DNA of 11,803 bases from Clostridia bacterium (lineage in GTDB: Bacteria; Bacillota; Clostridia; Oscillospirales; Acutalibacteraceae), in the NCBI GenBank assembly GCA_017424125.1, contig JAFPBM010000162.1, forward strand, positions 1 to 11,803, given 5' to 3'. The translations under genes were made by a program, and so were the position numbers. The notes under the pieces were generated by a model. It worked only from the letters and a program-made list of their open reading frames with translations, was not told where the DNA came from and did no database searches. Shown piece by piece: positions 1-7,151 of this stretch. Numbering within the stretch: position 1 is the first letter of the stretch; each line of letters begins with the position of its first letter.

Positions 1-1
1 A

Positions 2-682
2 ATTTTGCTTAATAAATGTGATATGGCAGACCCCGCCGTTACAGATATGTGGATAAAACACTATAAAGACGAGGGTGTCACCGCTATACCTGTTGACTGC
101 AGAACGGGCAAAGGTCTCAACGTTTTTAAAACCACGGTTAAGGATATTTTGTCTGATAAACTTGCACAGTATAGAGAAAAAGGTATGGTCGGCAAACCGC
201 TTCGCGTTATGGTTGTCGGTATACCTAACGTCGGTAAATCGTCGTTTATAAACCGAATGGTCGGTGCATCACGCGCCAAGGTGGAGAACCGTCCGGGTGT
301 TACCCGCGGAAACCAATGGTTTAAGATTGATAACGAACTTGAACTTTTGGATACGCCGGGTGTGCTCTGGCCAAAACTCGACGACGCACTGGCGGGCGAA
401 TATCTTGCTTTTACGGGCGCCGTTAAAGACGACGTCTTGGATATAGAATGGCTTGCAGTCCGATTGCTCGAAGTTCTTTCGGACAAATATATGGACTTGC
501 TTACAAAGACCTACGGAATAGAAAAAGACGAGCCGTATGAGATGCTTTGCGCTTTTGCTAAAAAACGAGGAATGTTAATCCGCGGGGGAGAGTATGATAC
601 CGAACGTGCGGCAAATATTTTAATGGCAGAATTCAGAACACAAAAAATCGGCCGAATAACGCTGGAGGTGCCAAATGCCTGA
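2..682 (+). CDS. rbgA: Ribosome biogenesis GTPase RbgA (YlqF), 5'-truncated
   Basis: RbgA is a GTPase that helps late assembly of the 50S ribosomal subunit in the cytoplasm. The frame is already open at the left edge, so the N-terminus lies outside the window; 226 residues are visible, and the family is usually about 280. The GTPase motifs occur in circularly permuted order, the hallmark of the YlqF/YawG family: G4 NKCD (bases 11-22) comes first, then the P-loop GIPNVGKS (218-241), a G2-type RPGVTRG segment and G3 DTPG (350-361). The region after about base 440 matches the position of the C-terminal RNA-binding domain of RbgA. The stop codon overlaps the start of rnhB by 8 bases, and the rnhB ribosome binding site lies inside this gene, so the two are probably translationally coupled. 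The family assignment is secure; only the start is missing. Confidence 0.95.
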   Translation: MLLNKCDMADPAVTDMWIKHYKDEGVTAIPVDCRTGKGLNVFKTTVKDILSDKLAQYREKGMVGKPLRVMVVGIPNVGKSSFINRMVGASRAKVENRPGVTRGNQWFKIDNELELLDTPGVLWPKLDDALAGEYLAFTGAVKDDVLDIEWLAVRLLEVLSDKYMDLLTKTYGIEKDEPYEMLCAFAKKRGMLIRGGEYDTERAANILMAEFRTQKIGRITLEVPNA

Positions 683-1277
683 TTTTTCTTATGAAAAAGG
701 CGCAAGGCTTTCGGGTAAAAAGTTTATCTGCGGCGTTGACGAGGCAGGTCGGGGCCCCCTTGCGGGACCCGTATGCGCAGCGGCGGTGATTTTACCTGCG
801 GATTGCGAAATAGAGGGACTTAACGATTCCAAGAAACTCACCGAAAAGGCAAGGGAAAGGCTTTTTCCTATTATAATGGAAAAGGCGGTAGCCTACAGTA
901 TAGCATTCGCTACGGTTGAGGAAATCGAAGAACATAATATTTTGAACGCAACCTATTTTGCAATGAACCGCGCGATAGAGGGCTTGTCAACTAAAGCGGA
1001 CTATGCGCTGATTGACGGCAATCGTGTGCCGACGGGTATAAGTGTGCCTTGTGAAACGGTTGTAAAGGGCGATTTTAAGTCTTGTTCAATTGCCGCGGCA
1101 TCAATTCTTGCCAAGGTATCGCGTGACAATTTGATGCTCGAATATGCCGAAAAATATCCCGAATATAACTTTAAAAAGCATAAAGGTTACGGCACGGCAG
1201 AGCATATTGCACTTATAAAAGAACACGGTTTATCACCCATTCACAGACCGTCATTTTTAAGGAAGATACTGTTATGA
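675..1277 (+). CDS. rnhB: Ribonuclease HII
   Basis: RNase HII cuts the RNA strand of RNA-DNA hybrids and starts removal of single ribonucleotides misincorporated in DNA. The 200-residue product is normal family length. The catalytic DEDD residues can be read directly: D22 and E23 in GVDEAGRGPLAGPV, D114 in LIDGN, and D151 in the SILAKVSRD segment. The GRG motif that recognises the RNA-DNA junction is intact at G25-G27. The ATG at 675 follows a good GGAGG (664-668) that sits inside the end of rbgA. The gene ends in an ATGA overlap with the next gene. The order rbgA-rnhB-yraN is a common arrangement in Firmicutes and supports all three calls. Confidence 0.97.
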   Translation: MPDFSYEKGARLSGKKFICGVDEAGRGPLAGPVCAAAVILPADCEIEGLNDSKKLTEKARERLFPIIMEKAVAYSIAFATVEEIEEHNILNATYFAMNRAIEGLSTKADYALIDGNRVPTGISVPCETVVKGDFKSCSIAAASILAKVSRDNLMLEYAEKYPEYNFKKHKGYGTAEHIALIKEHGLSPIHRPSFLRKILL

Positions 1278-1648
1278 ATCTGACAAAAAAGACGGGCGAC
1301 AAAGGTGAAGATTTAACCGCAAAATATCTGCGTGAACGTGGATTTATTATAACAAAACGCAATTTTCATTCCCGCTACGGCGAAATAGACATTATTGCGG
1401 AAAACGCGCAATATATATTGTTTGTAGAGGTCAAAACCCGAAAAAACAACGCGTTTGTTTCGGGCTTTTCGGCTGTAGATATACATAAAAGAAGAAAAAT
1501 AATTGCAACGGCGGAAGAATATCTTTCAAAATCCCTTACCGAGTTACAACCAAGGTTTGACGTTGCGGAAATAACCGTTTTTGGTGAAAAAGAGCGTACG
1601 GAATATAAAATGAATTATATAGAAAACGCGTTTTCGTCGGAGGGTTAG
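1274..1648 (+). CDS. YraN/UPF0102 family endonuclease-fold protein
   Basis: This 124-residue protein belongs to the YraN (UPF0102) family, which has a restriction-endonuclease-like fold and is often found beside rnhB. Its precise cellular role is not established. The nuclease-fold residues are all present: E12 in GDKGEDLTAKYL, D39 in YGEIDII, and E52 and K54 in FVEVKTR, giving the PD-(D/E)xK arrangement. No signal peptide or membrane segment is visible. The start codon lies in an ATGA overlap with the rnhB stop, implying coupled translation. The stop is 1 nt before the next start, and a GGAGGG (1639-1644) for the next gene lies inside its last codons. Involvement in nucleic-acid processing is inferred from fold and neighbourhood only. 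Confidence 0.93.
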   Translation: MNLTKKTGDKGEDLTAKYLRERGFIITKRNFHSRYGEIDIIAENAQYILFVEVKTRKNNAFVSGFSAVDIHKRRKIIATAEEYLSKSLTELQPRFDVAEITVFGEKERTEYKMNYIENAFSSEG

Positions 1649-1649
1649 T

Positions 1650-2519
1650 ATGAATTATTTTGATTTGCATTGTGATACACCGTATGAAATCCATAAAAAG
1701 TGTCTTCCGTTTAAGAACGGTGACTGTGCGGTTAATAAGGATAAGGGCGAAATTTTTGATAAATGGTGCACGCTTTGCGCCGTTTGGGTGCCTGATGATG
1801 AAAAAGAACCGCAAAAGCGATTCCTTGACGTCTCTAAAAATTTTAAGGCGCAAACCGATATTTTTGAAAATAGGGAAGACCTTACAAAAGATACCTGTTT
1901 TATGTTAACGCTTGAAGGCGGTTCGCCGATAAAAAATGTGTCGGACGTTGATATGCTTTATTCCCACGGTGTGCGCGTTGTGACGCTGACTTGGAACGGC
2001 AAAAACAAAATAGCGGGTGGCGCAAATACGAAAGCACCGTTGACGAGTTTTGGCAAAAAGGTCATAAAGCGTATGAACGAACTCGGTATGGTTATAGATT
2101 TATCTCATATTAACGACGTATCGTTTTTTGATGCGCTCTCTCTTTCGAACAGGGTGGTTGCTACTCATTCGTGTTGCCGTAGCATTGCGAACGTACCGCG
2201 CAATTTGACCGATGAGCAAATCAAGGCTATAATAGATAAAAAAGGTATTATAGGCATCTGCCTTTATCCGCGCTTTTTAGGTGGTGATAACGTTTTTGAG
2301 GCTTTTTCCCGCCACTTTTCGCATATACTCTCACTCGGTGGCGAAGATGCGGTTGCCATCGGCTCGGATTTTGACGGCGCCTTAATGGCAAAAGAACTCG
2401 ATTCGGTAGATAAAATACCAAAACTTTATAAATATCTTTCTAAAAATTACGATAAACAATTGCTCGATAAATTGTTTTACGATAATGCTTTTAATTTCTT
2501 TTGGGGAAGTGTAAAATAA
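1650..2519 (+). CDS. Membrane-dipeptidase family (M19) metallopeptidase
   Basis: This is a zinc dipeptidase of the M19 (renal dipeptidase) family, which hydrolyses dipeptides. The family motifs appear in order over 289 residues: DLHCDTP with H7 and D9, the metal-bridging glutamate E89 in LTLEGG, H153 in IDLSHIND, H173 in ATHSCCRSIANVPRN (with R177 following), and D240 in IGSDFDG. The C-terminal NAFNFF resembles the GNxLR-type ending of the family. There is no signal sequence, so it should act in the cytoplasm, perhaps in peptide turnover; the substrate cannot be read from sequence. The ATG at 1650 is served by GGAGGG at 1639-1644. The stop TAA overlaps the thrC ATG by one base (TAATG). Confidence 0.93.
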   Translation: MNYFDLHCDTPYEIHKKCLPFKNGDCAVNKDKGEIFDKWCTLCAVWVPDDEKEPQKRFLDVSKNFKAQTDIFENREDLTKDTCFMLTLEGGSPIKNVSDVDMLYSHGVRVVTLTWNGKNKIAGGANTKAPLTSFGKKVIKRMNELGMVIDLSHINDVSFFDALSLSNRVVATHSCCRSIANVPRNLTDEQIKAIIDKKGIIGICLYPRFLGGDNVFEAFSRHFSHILSLGGEDAVAIGSDFDGALMAKELDSVDKIPKLYKYLSKNYDKQLLDKLFYDNAFNFFWGSVK

Positions 2520-4000
2520 TGAATTATGTAAGTACAAGAGATAACAGTGTTTCGGTCCCGTCCGCAAGGGCAATCGGACTTGGAATTTCTAAAGACGGAG
2601 GACTTTTTTTGCCTGAAAGCATACCCTCTCTCACCAAAGAGGATATAGACGCTTTAGTTAAGGCGGATTATAAGGGCAGGGCTAAAATTGTTCTTAGAAA
2701 ATTCCTTACGGATTTCACCGAAGAGGAACTTGATTATTGCGTAGAGGGTGCTTATACCGGCTCGTTCGACGAGGAATTGCCTGCACCCATTTATGCGCTT
2801 GACAGAACGGTCGGCATACTTGAACTCTGGCACGGTCCCACGTGTGCTTTTAAGGATTTGGCACTTCAGATTTTGCCATATCTTTTAACCACTTCGGCAA
2901 AGAAGATTGATTCCGGCAAAATAGTAATACTTGTTGCAACGTCGGGTGATACGGGCAAGGCTGCACTTGAGGGCTTTAAAAACGTTAAGGGTACCGATAT
3001 AATCGTATTCTACCCGAGCGACGGCGTCAGCGCAATGCAGAAATTGCAGATGGACAGTCAAGAGGGAGATAACGTTTGCGTTTGTGCTATTAAAGGCAAC
3101 TTTGACGATGCGCAAAGTCGCGTAAAGGAAATCTTTACGGACAAGCAGATGGCGGAAAAATTGGCAGAGGGCGGCTACGTTTTCTCAAGCGCCAACTCAA
3201 TAAACTGGGGACGTCTTGTTCCGCAGATTGTTTACTACGTTTCGGCATATTGCGATATGTTAAGTGTTGGCACAGACCTTGAAAACGGCTTTAACGTAAC
3301 CGTTCCTACAGGCAACTTCGGCAACATTTTGGCTGCGTATTATGCAAAAGAGATGGGTGTGCCGATAAACAAACTTATCTGCGCTTCCAACCAAAACAAC
3401 GTGCTTACGGATTTCATAAATACAGGCGTTTATGACCGCAACCGTGCGTTCCATACCACAATGTCACCTTCGATGGATATTCTTATTTCAAGCAATCTTG
3501 AGCGTATGATTTATATGCTTTCAGGCTGTGACGATAAACAGGTTACAGAGTGGCAAAACGCTCTCAAATCCGAAGGTAGATTCGAGGTTACGGACGACGT
3601 AAAGGGTAAGATTAAGGACATCTTCTACGGCGGATGTTGTGACGATGAAAAGACAAAATCCACCATTAAAGAAACCTATGAAAAATACGGTTATCTTCTT
3701 GACACCCACACCGCGGTTGCCGTGGCTGTTTATAATGAATACCGCGAAAAAACGGGCGACACCACACCCGCAATAATCGCATCAACGGCAAGTCCGTATA
3801 AATTTGCAAACAGCGTGCTTGACGCTTTGGAAATAGAAGAAAACGGTGACGATTTCCAAAAACTTGCCACCCTTTCTAAAGCGACAAATACGCCTATCCC
3901 CGCACCGATAAGTGCACTCAAAGGTAAAGAGCGTCGCTTTGGTGACGTAATTGACCGCGACGAGATGAGAGATGCGGTTTGCAAATATCTTAAAATATAA
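2519..4000 (+). CDS. thrC: Threonine synthase
   Basis: Threonine synthase is a PLP enzyme that converts O-phosphohomoserine to threonine and phosphate, the last step of threonine synthesis. The chosen ATG at 2519 overlaps the previous stop as TAATG, is preceded by GGGGAAG (2503-2509) and gives the typical N-terminus MNYVSTRD; a TTG at 2501 would add six residues and overlap the ribosome binding site. The product has 493 residues, normal for the longer bacterial type. Visible motifs are the PLP lysine K112 in HGPTCAFKD, ATSGDTGKAALEG (from residue 140), where the cofactor is bound, and PTGNFGNILAAYYAKEMG. It is the last gene of the operon and is followed at once by a hairpin. No other threonine or homoserine genes are in the window. 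Confidence 0.96.
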   Translation: MNYVSTRDNSVSVPSARAIGLGISKDGGLFLPESIPSLTKEDIDALVKADYKGRAKIVLRKFLTDFTEEELDYCVEGAYTGSFDEELPAPIYALDRTVGILELWHGPTCAFKDLALQILPYLLTTSAKKIDSGKIVILVATSGDTGKAALEGFKNVKGTDIIVFYPSDGVSAMQKLQMDSQEGDNVCVCAIKGNFDDAQSRVKEIFTDKQMAEKLAEGGYVFSSANSINWGRLVPQIVYYVSAYCDMLSVGTDLENGFNVTVPTGNFGNILAAYYAKEMGVPINKLICASNQNNVLTDFINTGVYDRNRAFHTTMSPSMDILISSNLERMIYMLSGCDDKQVTEWQNALKSEGRFEVTDDVKGKIKDIFYGGCCDDEKTKSTIKETYEKYGYLLDTHTAVAVAVYNEYREKTGDTTPAIIASTASPYKFANSVLDALEIEENGDDFQKLATLSKATNTPIPAPISALKGKERRFGDVIDRDEMRDAVCKYLKI

Positions 4001-4030
4001 AAAATTGCCCCGATAAAACGGGGCAATTTT
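4001..4030. terminator. Bidirectional intrinsic terminator between thrC and DUF1540 gene
   Basis: A perfect 12-bp inverted repeat (AAAATTGCCCCG at 4001-4012 and CGGGGCAATTTT at 4019-4030) encloses a 6-nt loop, ATAAAA. It starts on the base after the thrC stop and lies 8 bp from the stop of the convergent gene. On the plus strand it ends in four T residues. On the minus strand the T tract is longer because it continues into the A-rich last codons of thrC. It should therefore stop transcription from both sides, probably better for the minus-strand gene. Confidence 0.9.
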
Positions 4031-4038
4031 CGGGTTGG

Positions 4039-4218
4039 TTACGCCTTTGCTTTGAATGTTCTGCAAGATGTTTCAGAACATTCACAAGCGTTGCAGTCGC
4101 CGCCTACGGTGATGTGACCTGCGTGACAGCAGTCTTCTTTAGAATGGTAAACGCAACTCTCAACGCTGCACTTAATACCACTTACCACGTTGCAATCTTT
4201 GCAATCATTGTTCATCAT
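4039..4218 (-). CDS. Small cysteine-rich DUF1540 protein
   Basis: This is a 59-residue acidic protein with ten cysteines (C6, C9, C17, C22, C30, C31, C42, C45, C47, C52). The CxxC, SxxCxY and GGDCNACECSETSCRTF pattern matches DUF1540, a short family common in Clostridia and Bacilli with no established function; metal binding is a reasonable guess from the cysteines. The ATG at 4218 (minus strand) is chosen because AAGGGAG (4233-4227) lies 8 nt upstream; the adjacent ATG at 4215 is an alternative, and a TTG at 4269 would place the ribosome binding site inside the gene. It is the only minus-strand gene here, convergent with thrC and divergent from the metallophosphoesterase gene. No signal peptide is visible. 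Confidence 0.88.
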   Translation of the reverse strand: MMNNDCKDCNVVSGIKCSVESCVYHSKEDCCHAGHITVGGDCNACECSETSCRTFKAKA

Positions 4219-4296
4219 AATAATTTCTCCCTTAATTTTTTTGCCTTTGGGCAATATTATTATGTGCAAAACTTTTTAAAATATAGGTGATAGTTA
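4219..4296. other. Divergent intergenic region, DUF1540 gene / metallophosphoesterase gene
   Basis: These 78 AT-rich bases must carry the start signals of both divergent genes. The two ribosome binding sites are clear: AAGGGAG on the minus strand at 4233-4227 and AGGTGA on the plus strand at 4285-4290. A small inverted repeat, TTGCC/GGCAA (4241-4245 and 4250-4254), lies between them in the DUF1540 leader. I could not assign a -35/-10 pair with confidence on either strand; TATTAT at 4255-4260 is the best plus-strand -10 but has a poor -35. Confidence 0.5.
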
Positions 4297-4977
4297 ATGT
4301 CATTATATGCAATTTCCGATTTGCATTTGTCACTATCAAGTGATAAACCTATGGACGTTTTTCGCGGATGGGAAAACTACGTAGAGCGGCTTAAAGCAAA
4401 TTGGACTCGCCTTATAAAAGATAGCGATACGGTTGTAATACCGGGCGATATCAGTTGGGCACTTAAACTAGAGGAAACCAAAGAAGATTTCGCGTTTTTA
4501 AACTCTCTTCCCGGCAAAAAGATAATACTCAAAGGCAATCACGATTTGTGGTGGTCAACCTCAAAAAAACTAACGCAGTTTTTGGAAGAAAACAACTTTT
4601 CTACCATTTCTTTTGTTTTCAATAATGCGGTGGTTGTAGAGGATAAAGCCGTTTGCGGTACGCGCGGTTGGTTTTATGATTTGGCGCCCGACGATAAGGT
4701 TGTAAAACGCGAGGCGGGCAGACTTGAAGCGTCTATAACCGCGGCGGAAAAAAGCGGAAAAACACCCGTAGTGTTTTTGCATTATCCGCCTGTATACAGC
4801 GAATGGGTTTGTGAAGAAATTTTTTCCGTTATCAAAAAACACGGCATCAAAACCGTTTGGCACGGACATATTCACGGCTCTGGTTTTAACAACGCAAAAA
4901 AGGAATTTGACGGCGTAAACTTACGACTTTTGTCGGCAGATTGTGTCGATTTTTGCCCTGTGCCTATATTATTATAA
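4297..4977 (+). CDS. Calcineurin-like metallophosphoesterase
   Basis: This 226-residue protein has the full metallophosphoesterase signature for a two-metal site: D8 and H10 in YAISDLHLS, D51 in VIPGDISWA, N81-H82-D83 in LKGNHDLWW, H162 in FLHYPP, and H191 and H193 in WHGHIHGSG. The tryptophan-rich GDISWA and GNHDLWW context resembles the predicted phosphohydrolases of COG1768. The substrate is unknown: it could be a nucleotide, a phosphodiester or a phosphoprotein. There is no signal peptide or membrane helix, so a cytoplasmic location is likely. The ATG at 4297 follows AGGTGA (4285-4290) with 6 nt spacing. It stands alone between a divergent gene and tig, which has its own probable promoter, so no operon partner suggests a role. 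Confidence 0.9.
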   Translation: MSLYAISDLHLSLSSDKPMDVFRGWENYVERLKANWTRLIKDSDTVVIPGDISWALKLEETKEDFAFLNSLPGKKIILKGNHDLWWSTSKKLTQFLEENNFSTISFVFNNAVVVEDKAVCGTRGWFYDLAPDDKVVKREAGRLEASITAAEKSGKTPVVFLHYPPVYSEWVCEEIFSVIKKHGIKTVWHGHIHGSGFNNAKKEFDGVNLRLLSADCVDFCPVPILL

Positions 4978-5005
4978 AAAAATATAAAAAATTTCAAAAA
5001 ATATA

Positions 5006-5034
5006 TGGAAAAATAAACCACAATGTGTTATAGT
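5006..5034 (+). promoter_or_regulatory. Probable tig promoter (extended -10)
   Basis: TGGAAA (5006-5011, four of six matches to TTGACA) is followed after 17 bp by TATAGT (5029-5034), which is preceded by TG plus one base (5026-5028). This gives an extended -10, TGTTATAGT. Transcription would begin near 5041, about 26 nt before the tig ATG. The surrounding 4978-5025 stretch is very AT-rich and holds no hairpin that I can see. The call rests on consensus match and position only. Confidence 0.55.
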
Positions 5035-5053
5035 TATATGGAATGATTAACTC

Positions 5054-5059
5054 GGAGGT
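5054..5059 (+). promoter_or_regulatory. Ribosome binding site that fixes the tig start
   Basis: GGAGGT lies 7 nt before the ATG at 5067. An in-frame ATG at 5043 lies upstream of this site and has no comparable site of its own, so 5067 is the start. Confidence 0.85.
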
Positions 5060-5066
5060 AAAAAAC

Positions 5067-6461
5067 ATGAGTTTGAAAGAAGCAAAAAAAGTAGATACCA
5101 ACCGCTATGAGTTGGAAATTACAATAGACGGACAGGCATTTTCCGATGCTATTGTTAAGGTTTATAAGAAGAACGGCAAGCAGATAAGCGTTCCCGGTTT
5201 CCGCAAGGGTAAGGCACCTTTGGCACTTGTTGAACAGTATTACGGAGAATCCGTTTTCTATGAGGATGCACTCAATCTTCTTTATGCAGACGCTTTAGAG
5301 GCTGCAGCAGAAGAGGCAGGTGTTGAGATTGTTGACGACAAAATGGATTTTGACCTTGTTTCAATCAGCAAGGCTGACGGCGTAGATTTCAAGGTAACAC
5401 TTACCGTTGTTCCGGACGTAGAACTTGCCGATTATAAAGGCCTTAAGGCAGAGCGTGTAACTCCCGCCGTTTCGGACGAGGAAATTGACGCTGAACTTAA
5501 TCAGATGGCAAACCGCAACGCAAGAATGGTTTCAGTTGAGGACAGAGCAGCAGAAGACGGCGACATCACCGTTATCGATTTTGAAGGCTTTGTTGACGGC
5601 GTTGCTTTCGAAGGCGGCAAGGGCGAAGGCTTCTCGCTTACACTCGGTTCCGGCCAGTTTATCCCCGGCTTTGAAGAGCAGGTTGCAGGCCACAACGTAG
5701 GTGAAGAGTTTGACGTTAACGTAACCTTCCCTGAAGATTATCAGGCAGAAGAACTCAAGGGTAAGGCTGCTGTATTCAAGGTAAAACTTCACGAAATCAA
5801 AAAGCGTGAACTCCCCGTAATTGACGATGAGTTTGCAAAAGACGTTTCAGAGTTTGAAACACTTGCAGAACTCAAAGAAGATATAAAGAAACACCAACTC
5901 GAGCGTAAAACACGCGCCGCAGACGAGGATGTTGAGAATACACTCGTTGACGCAATCGTTGACGGAATGAAAGCAGAAATTCCGGACGCTATGATTGAAA
6001 ACCGTTGCAATCAGAGTCTTCAGGACTTCGCATACAGACTTCAGATGCAGGGTATGAACCTTGATACTTATCTCCAGTACACAGGTTCTACAGCCGACGA
6101 TTTTAAGGCAAGTTTCCGTCCGCAGGCTGAAAAACAGGTTAAGATGCGCCTAGCACTTGAAAAGATTGTTAAACTTGAAAACATCGAAGTTTCGGACGAA
6201 GATGTTGATGCCGAAATCAAGAAGATGGCTGAAAGTTACGGCGTAACAGAAGAGCAGGTTAAGGCTGCCGTTCCTGTAAAGGAAATGAAGAAGGATTTGG
6301 CTGTTACTAAGGCGCTCGAACTCGTTAAATCCAGTGCGGTTGTAACCGACGTTGAGAAGAAGACAGAGAAAAAGGCACCCGCAAAGAAACCTGCTGCAAA
6401 GAAAACCACAACTGCCAAAAAGACCACAACCAAAAAGGCAGAAGAGAAAAAAGAAGACTAA
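5067..6461 (+). CDS. tig: Trigger factor (ribosome-bound chaperone / peptidyl-prolyl isomerase)
   Basis: Trigger factor binds the ribosome exit tunnel and shields nascent chains. The product has 464 residues; most trigger factors have about 420-450. Three expected regions are visible. The N-terminal ribosome-binding domain contains the docking signature GFRKGKAP (residues 44-51). An FKBP-type isomerase domain runs at roughly 158-245, including GDITVIDFEGF and GSGQFIPGFE. The helical C-terminal chaperone domain extends to about residue 429. The odd part is residues 430-464, an added tail with seven Lys-Lys pairs among A, P, T and E, resembling a histone H1-type tail and predicted to be disordered. 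The gene has its own probable promoter and is followed by a hairpin terminator, then clpP and clpX. The ATG at 5067 is fixed by GGAGGT at 5054-5059. Confidence 0.96.
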   Translation: MSLKEAKKVDTNRYELEITIDGQAFSDAIVKVYKKNGKQISVPGFRKGKAPLALVEQYYGESVFYEDALNLLYADALEAAAEEAGVEIVDDKMDFDLVSISKADGVDFKVTLTVVPDVELADYKGLKAERVTPAVSDEEIDAELNQMANRNARMVSVEDRAAEDGDITVIDFEGFVDGVAFEGGKGEGFSLTLGSGQFIPGFEEQVAGHNVGEEFDVNVTFPEDYQAEELKGKAAVFKVKLHEIKKRELPVIDDEFAKDVSEFETLAELKEDIKKHQLERKTRAADEDVENTLVDAIVDGMKAEIPDAMIENRCNQSLQDFAYRLQMQGMNLDTYLQYTGSTADDFKASFRPQAEKQVKMRLALEKIVKLENIEVSDEDVDAEIKKMAESYGVTEEQVKAAVPVKEMKKDLAVTKALELVKSSAVVTDVEKKTEKKAPAKKPAAKKTTTAKKTTTKKAEEKKED

Positions 6462-6470
6462 TATAAATAA

Positions 6471-6500
6471 CACATAAGGGGAGCGTGGCTCCCTTTTGTG
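6471..6500 (+). terminator. Hairpin terminator after tig
   Basis: GGGAGC (6479-6484) pairs with GCTCCC (6488-6493) around a 3-nt loop. The stem extends outward through G-T and A-T pairs and a further CACA/TGTG pairing (6471-6474 with 6497-6500) past one unpaired T. Four T residues follow the GC core. The T tract is short, so partial read-through into clpP is possible. Confidence 0.75.
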
Positions 6501-6507
6501 CTATACT
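6499..6507 (+). promoter_or_regulatory. Possible clpP extended -10 promoter
   Basis: TGCTATACT matches the extended -10 pattern TGnTATAAT at all but one base of the hexamer. Transcription would begin near 6514, giving a leader of about 45 nt. The place where a -35 should be falls inside the terminator hairpin and has no match, so this would depend on the extended -10. A second TATAAT at 6511-6516 is an alternative. No CtsR or CIRCE heat-shock operator is visible here. Confidence 0.35.
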
Positions 6508-6545
6508 GATTATAATTTTATTGTTTTGTTCATAATCTTTACGAT

Positions 6546-6551
6546 AGGAGG
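6546..6551 (+). promoter_or_regulatory. Ribosome binding site that fixes the clpP start
   Basis: A perfect AGGAGG stands 7 nt before the ATG at 6559. A longer reading from an in-frame TTG at 6496 would begin in the terminator and add a 21-residue hydrophobic segment not found in ClpP, so it is rejected. Confidence 0.9.
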
Positions 6552-6558
6552 AATTTTA

Positions 6559-7140
6559 ATGAATACAATACCTTATGTTATCGAACAAACCAGTCGCGGA
6601 GAGCGTTCTTACGATATTTTTTCAAGACTTCTCAACGACAGAATAATAATGCTCAACGACCAGGTTGATAATGCGTCGGCAAGTCTTATAATCGCGCAGA
6701 TGCTCTATTTAGAGGGTCAAGACCCTGATAAAGATATAAACTTTTATATTAACAGCCCTGGCGGAAGCGTTTCTGCCGGTATGGCAATTTATGATACAAT
6801 GCAGTACATCAAGTGCGACGTCAGCACAATTTGTATCGGTATGGCGGCAAGTATGGGAGCGTTCTTGCTTTCGTCAGGCGCAAAGGGCAAACGCTATGCT
6901 CTGCCCAACTCTGAAATTATGATTCACCAACCCTTAGGTGCAGCGGAAGGTCAGGCAACCGATATCCTGATTCACGCCCGTCACATTGAAAAAACAAGGG
7001 AAAACCTTAATAAAATCCTTGCCGAAAACACAGGAAAACCGATTGAACAAATCAGAATCGATACCGAGCGCGACAACTTTATGTCTGCGGCTGAAGCCTG
7101 TGAATACGGTCTTATTGATAAGGTTATTGAAAAACGCTAA
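6559..7140 (+). CDS. clpP: ATP-dependent Clp protease proteolytic subunit
   Basis: ClpP forms the double-ring serine protease chamber that degrades proteins unfolded by ClpX or other Clp ATPases. The 193-residue product is typical in length. The catalytic triad is complete and numbered as in the Bacillus subtilis enzyme: S98 in GMAASMGA, H123 in MIHQPLG, and D172 in [10 protein letters not shown]. The substrate-binding SPGGSV loop is at residues 66-71. The N-terminal [20 protein letters not shown] agrees with the short processed N-terminus of the family. The stop is 11 nt before clpX, so the two are co-transcribed, matching their joint function. It may also receive read-through from tig. Confidence 0.98.
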   Translation: MNTIPYVIEQTSRGERSYDIFSRLLNDRIIMLNDQVDNASASLIIAQMLYLEGQDPDKDINFYINSPGGSVSAGMAIYDTMQYIKCDVSTICIGMAASMGAFLLSSGAKGKRYALPNSEIMIHQPLGAAEGQATDILIHARHIEKTRENLNKILAENTGKPIEQIRIDTERDNFMSAAEACEYGLIDKVIEKR

Positions 7141-7151
7141 GGGGAACAGAA

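Noticed and set aside
4219..4269. 17-residue longer N-terminus for the DUF1540 protein starting at TTG 4269
   Set aside because: The Shine-Dalgarno sequence for the ATG at 4218 would fall inside it, and the added residues are not part of the family.
6236..6473. Minus-strand open frames opposite the 3' end of tig encoding cysteine- and glycine-rich or hydrophobic peptides
   Set aside because: They are mirror images of the lysine-rich tail codons of tig, with no ribosome binding site and no independent evidence.
6496..6558. N-terminal hydrophobic extension of ClpP that could be read as a signal or membrane anchor
   Set aside because: It would start at a TTG in the tig terminator; AGGAGG and the family N-terminus place the start at 6559.
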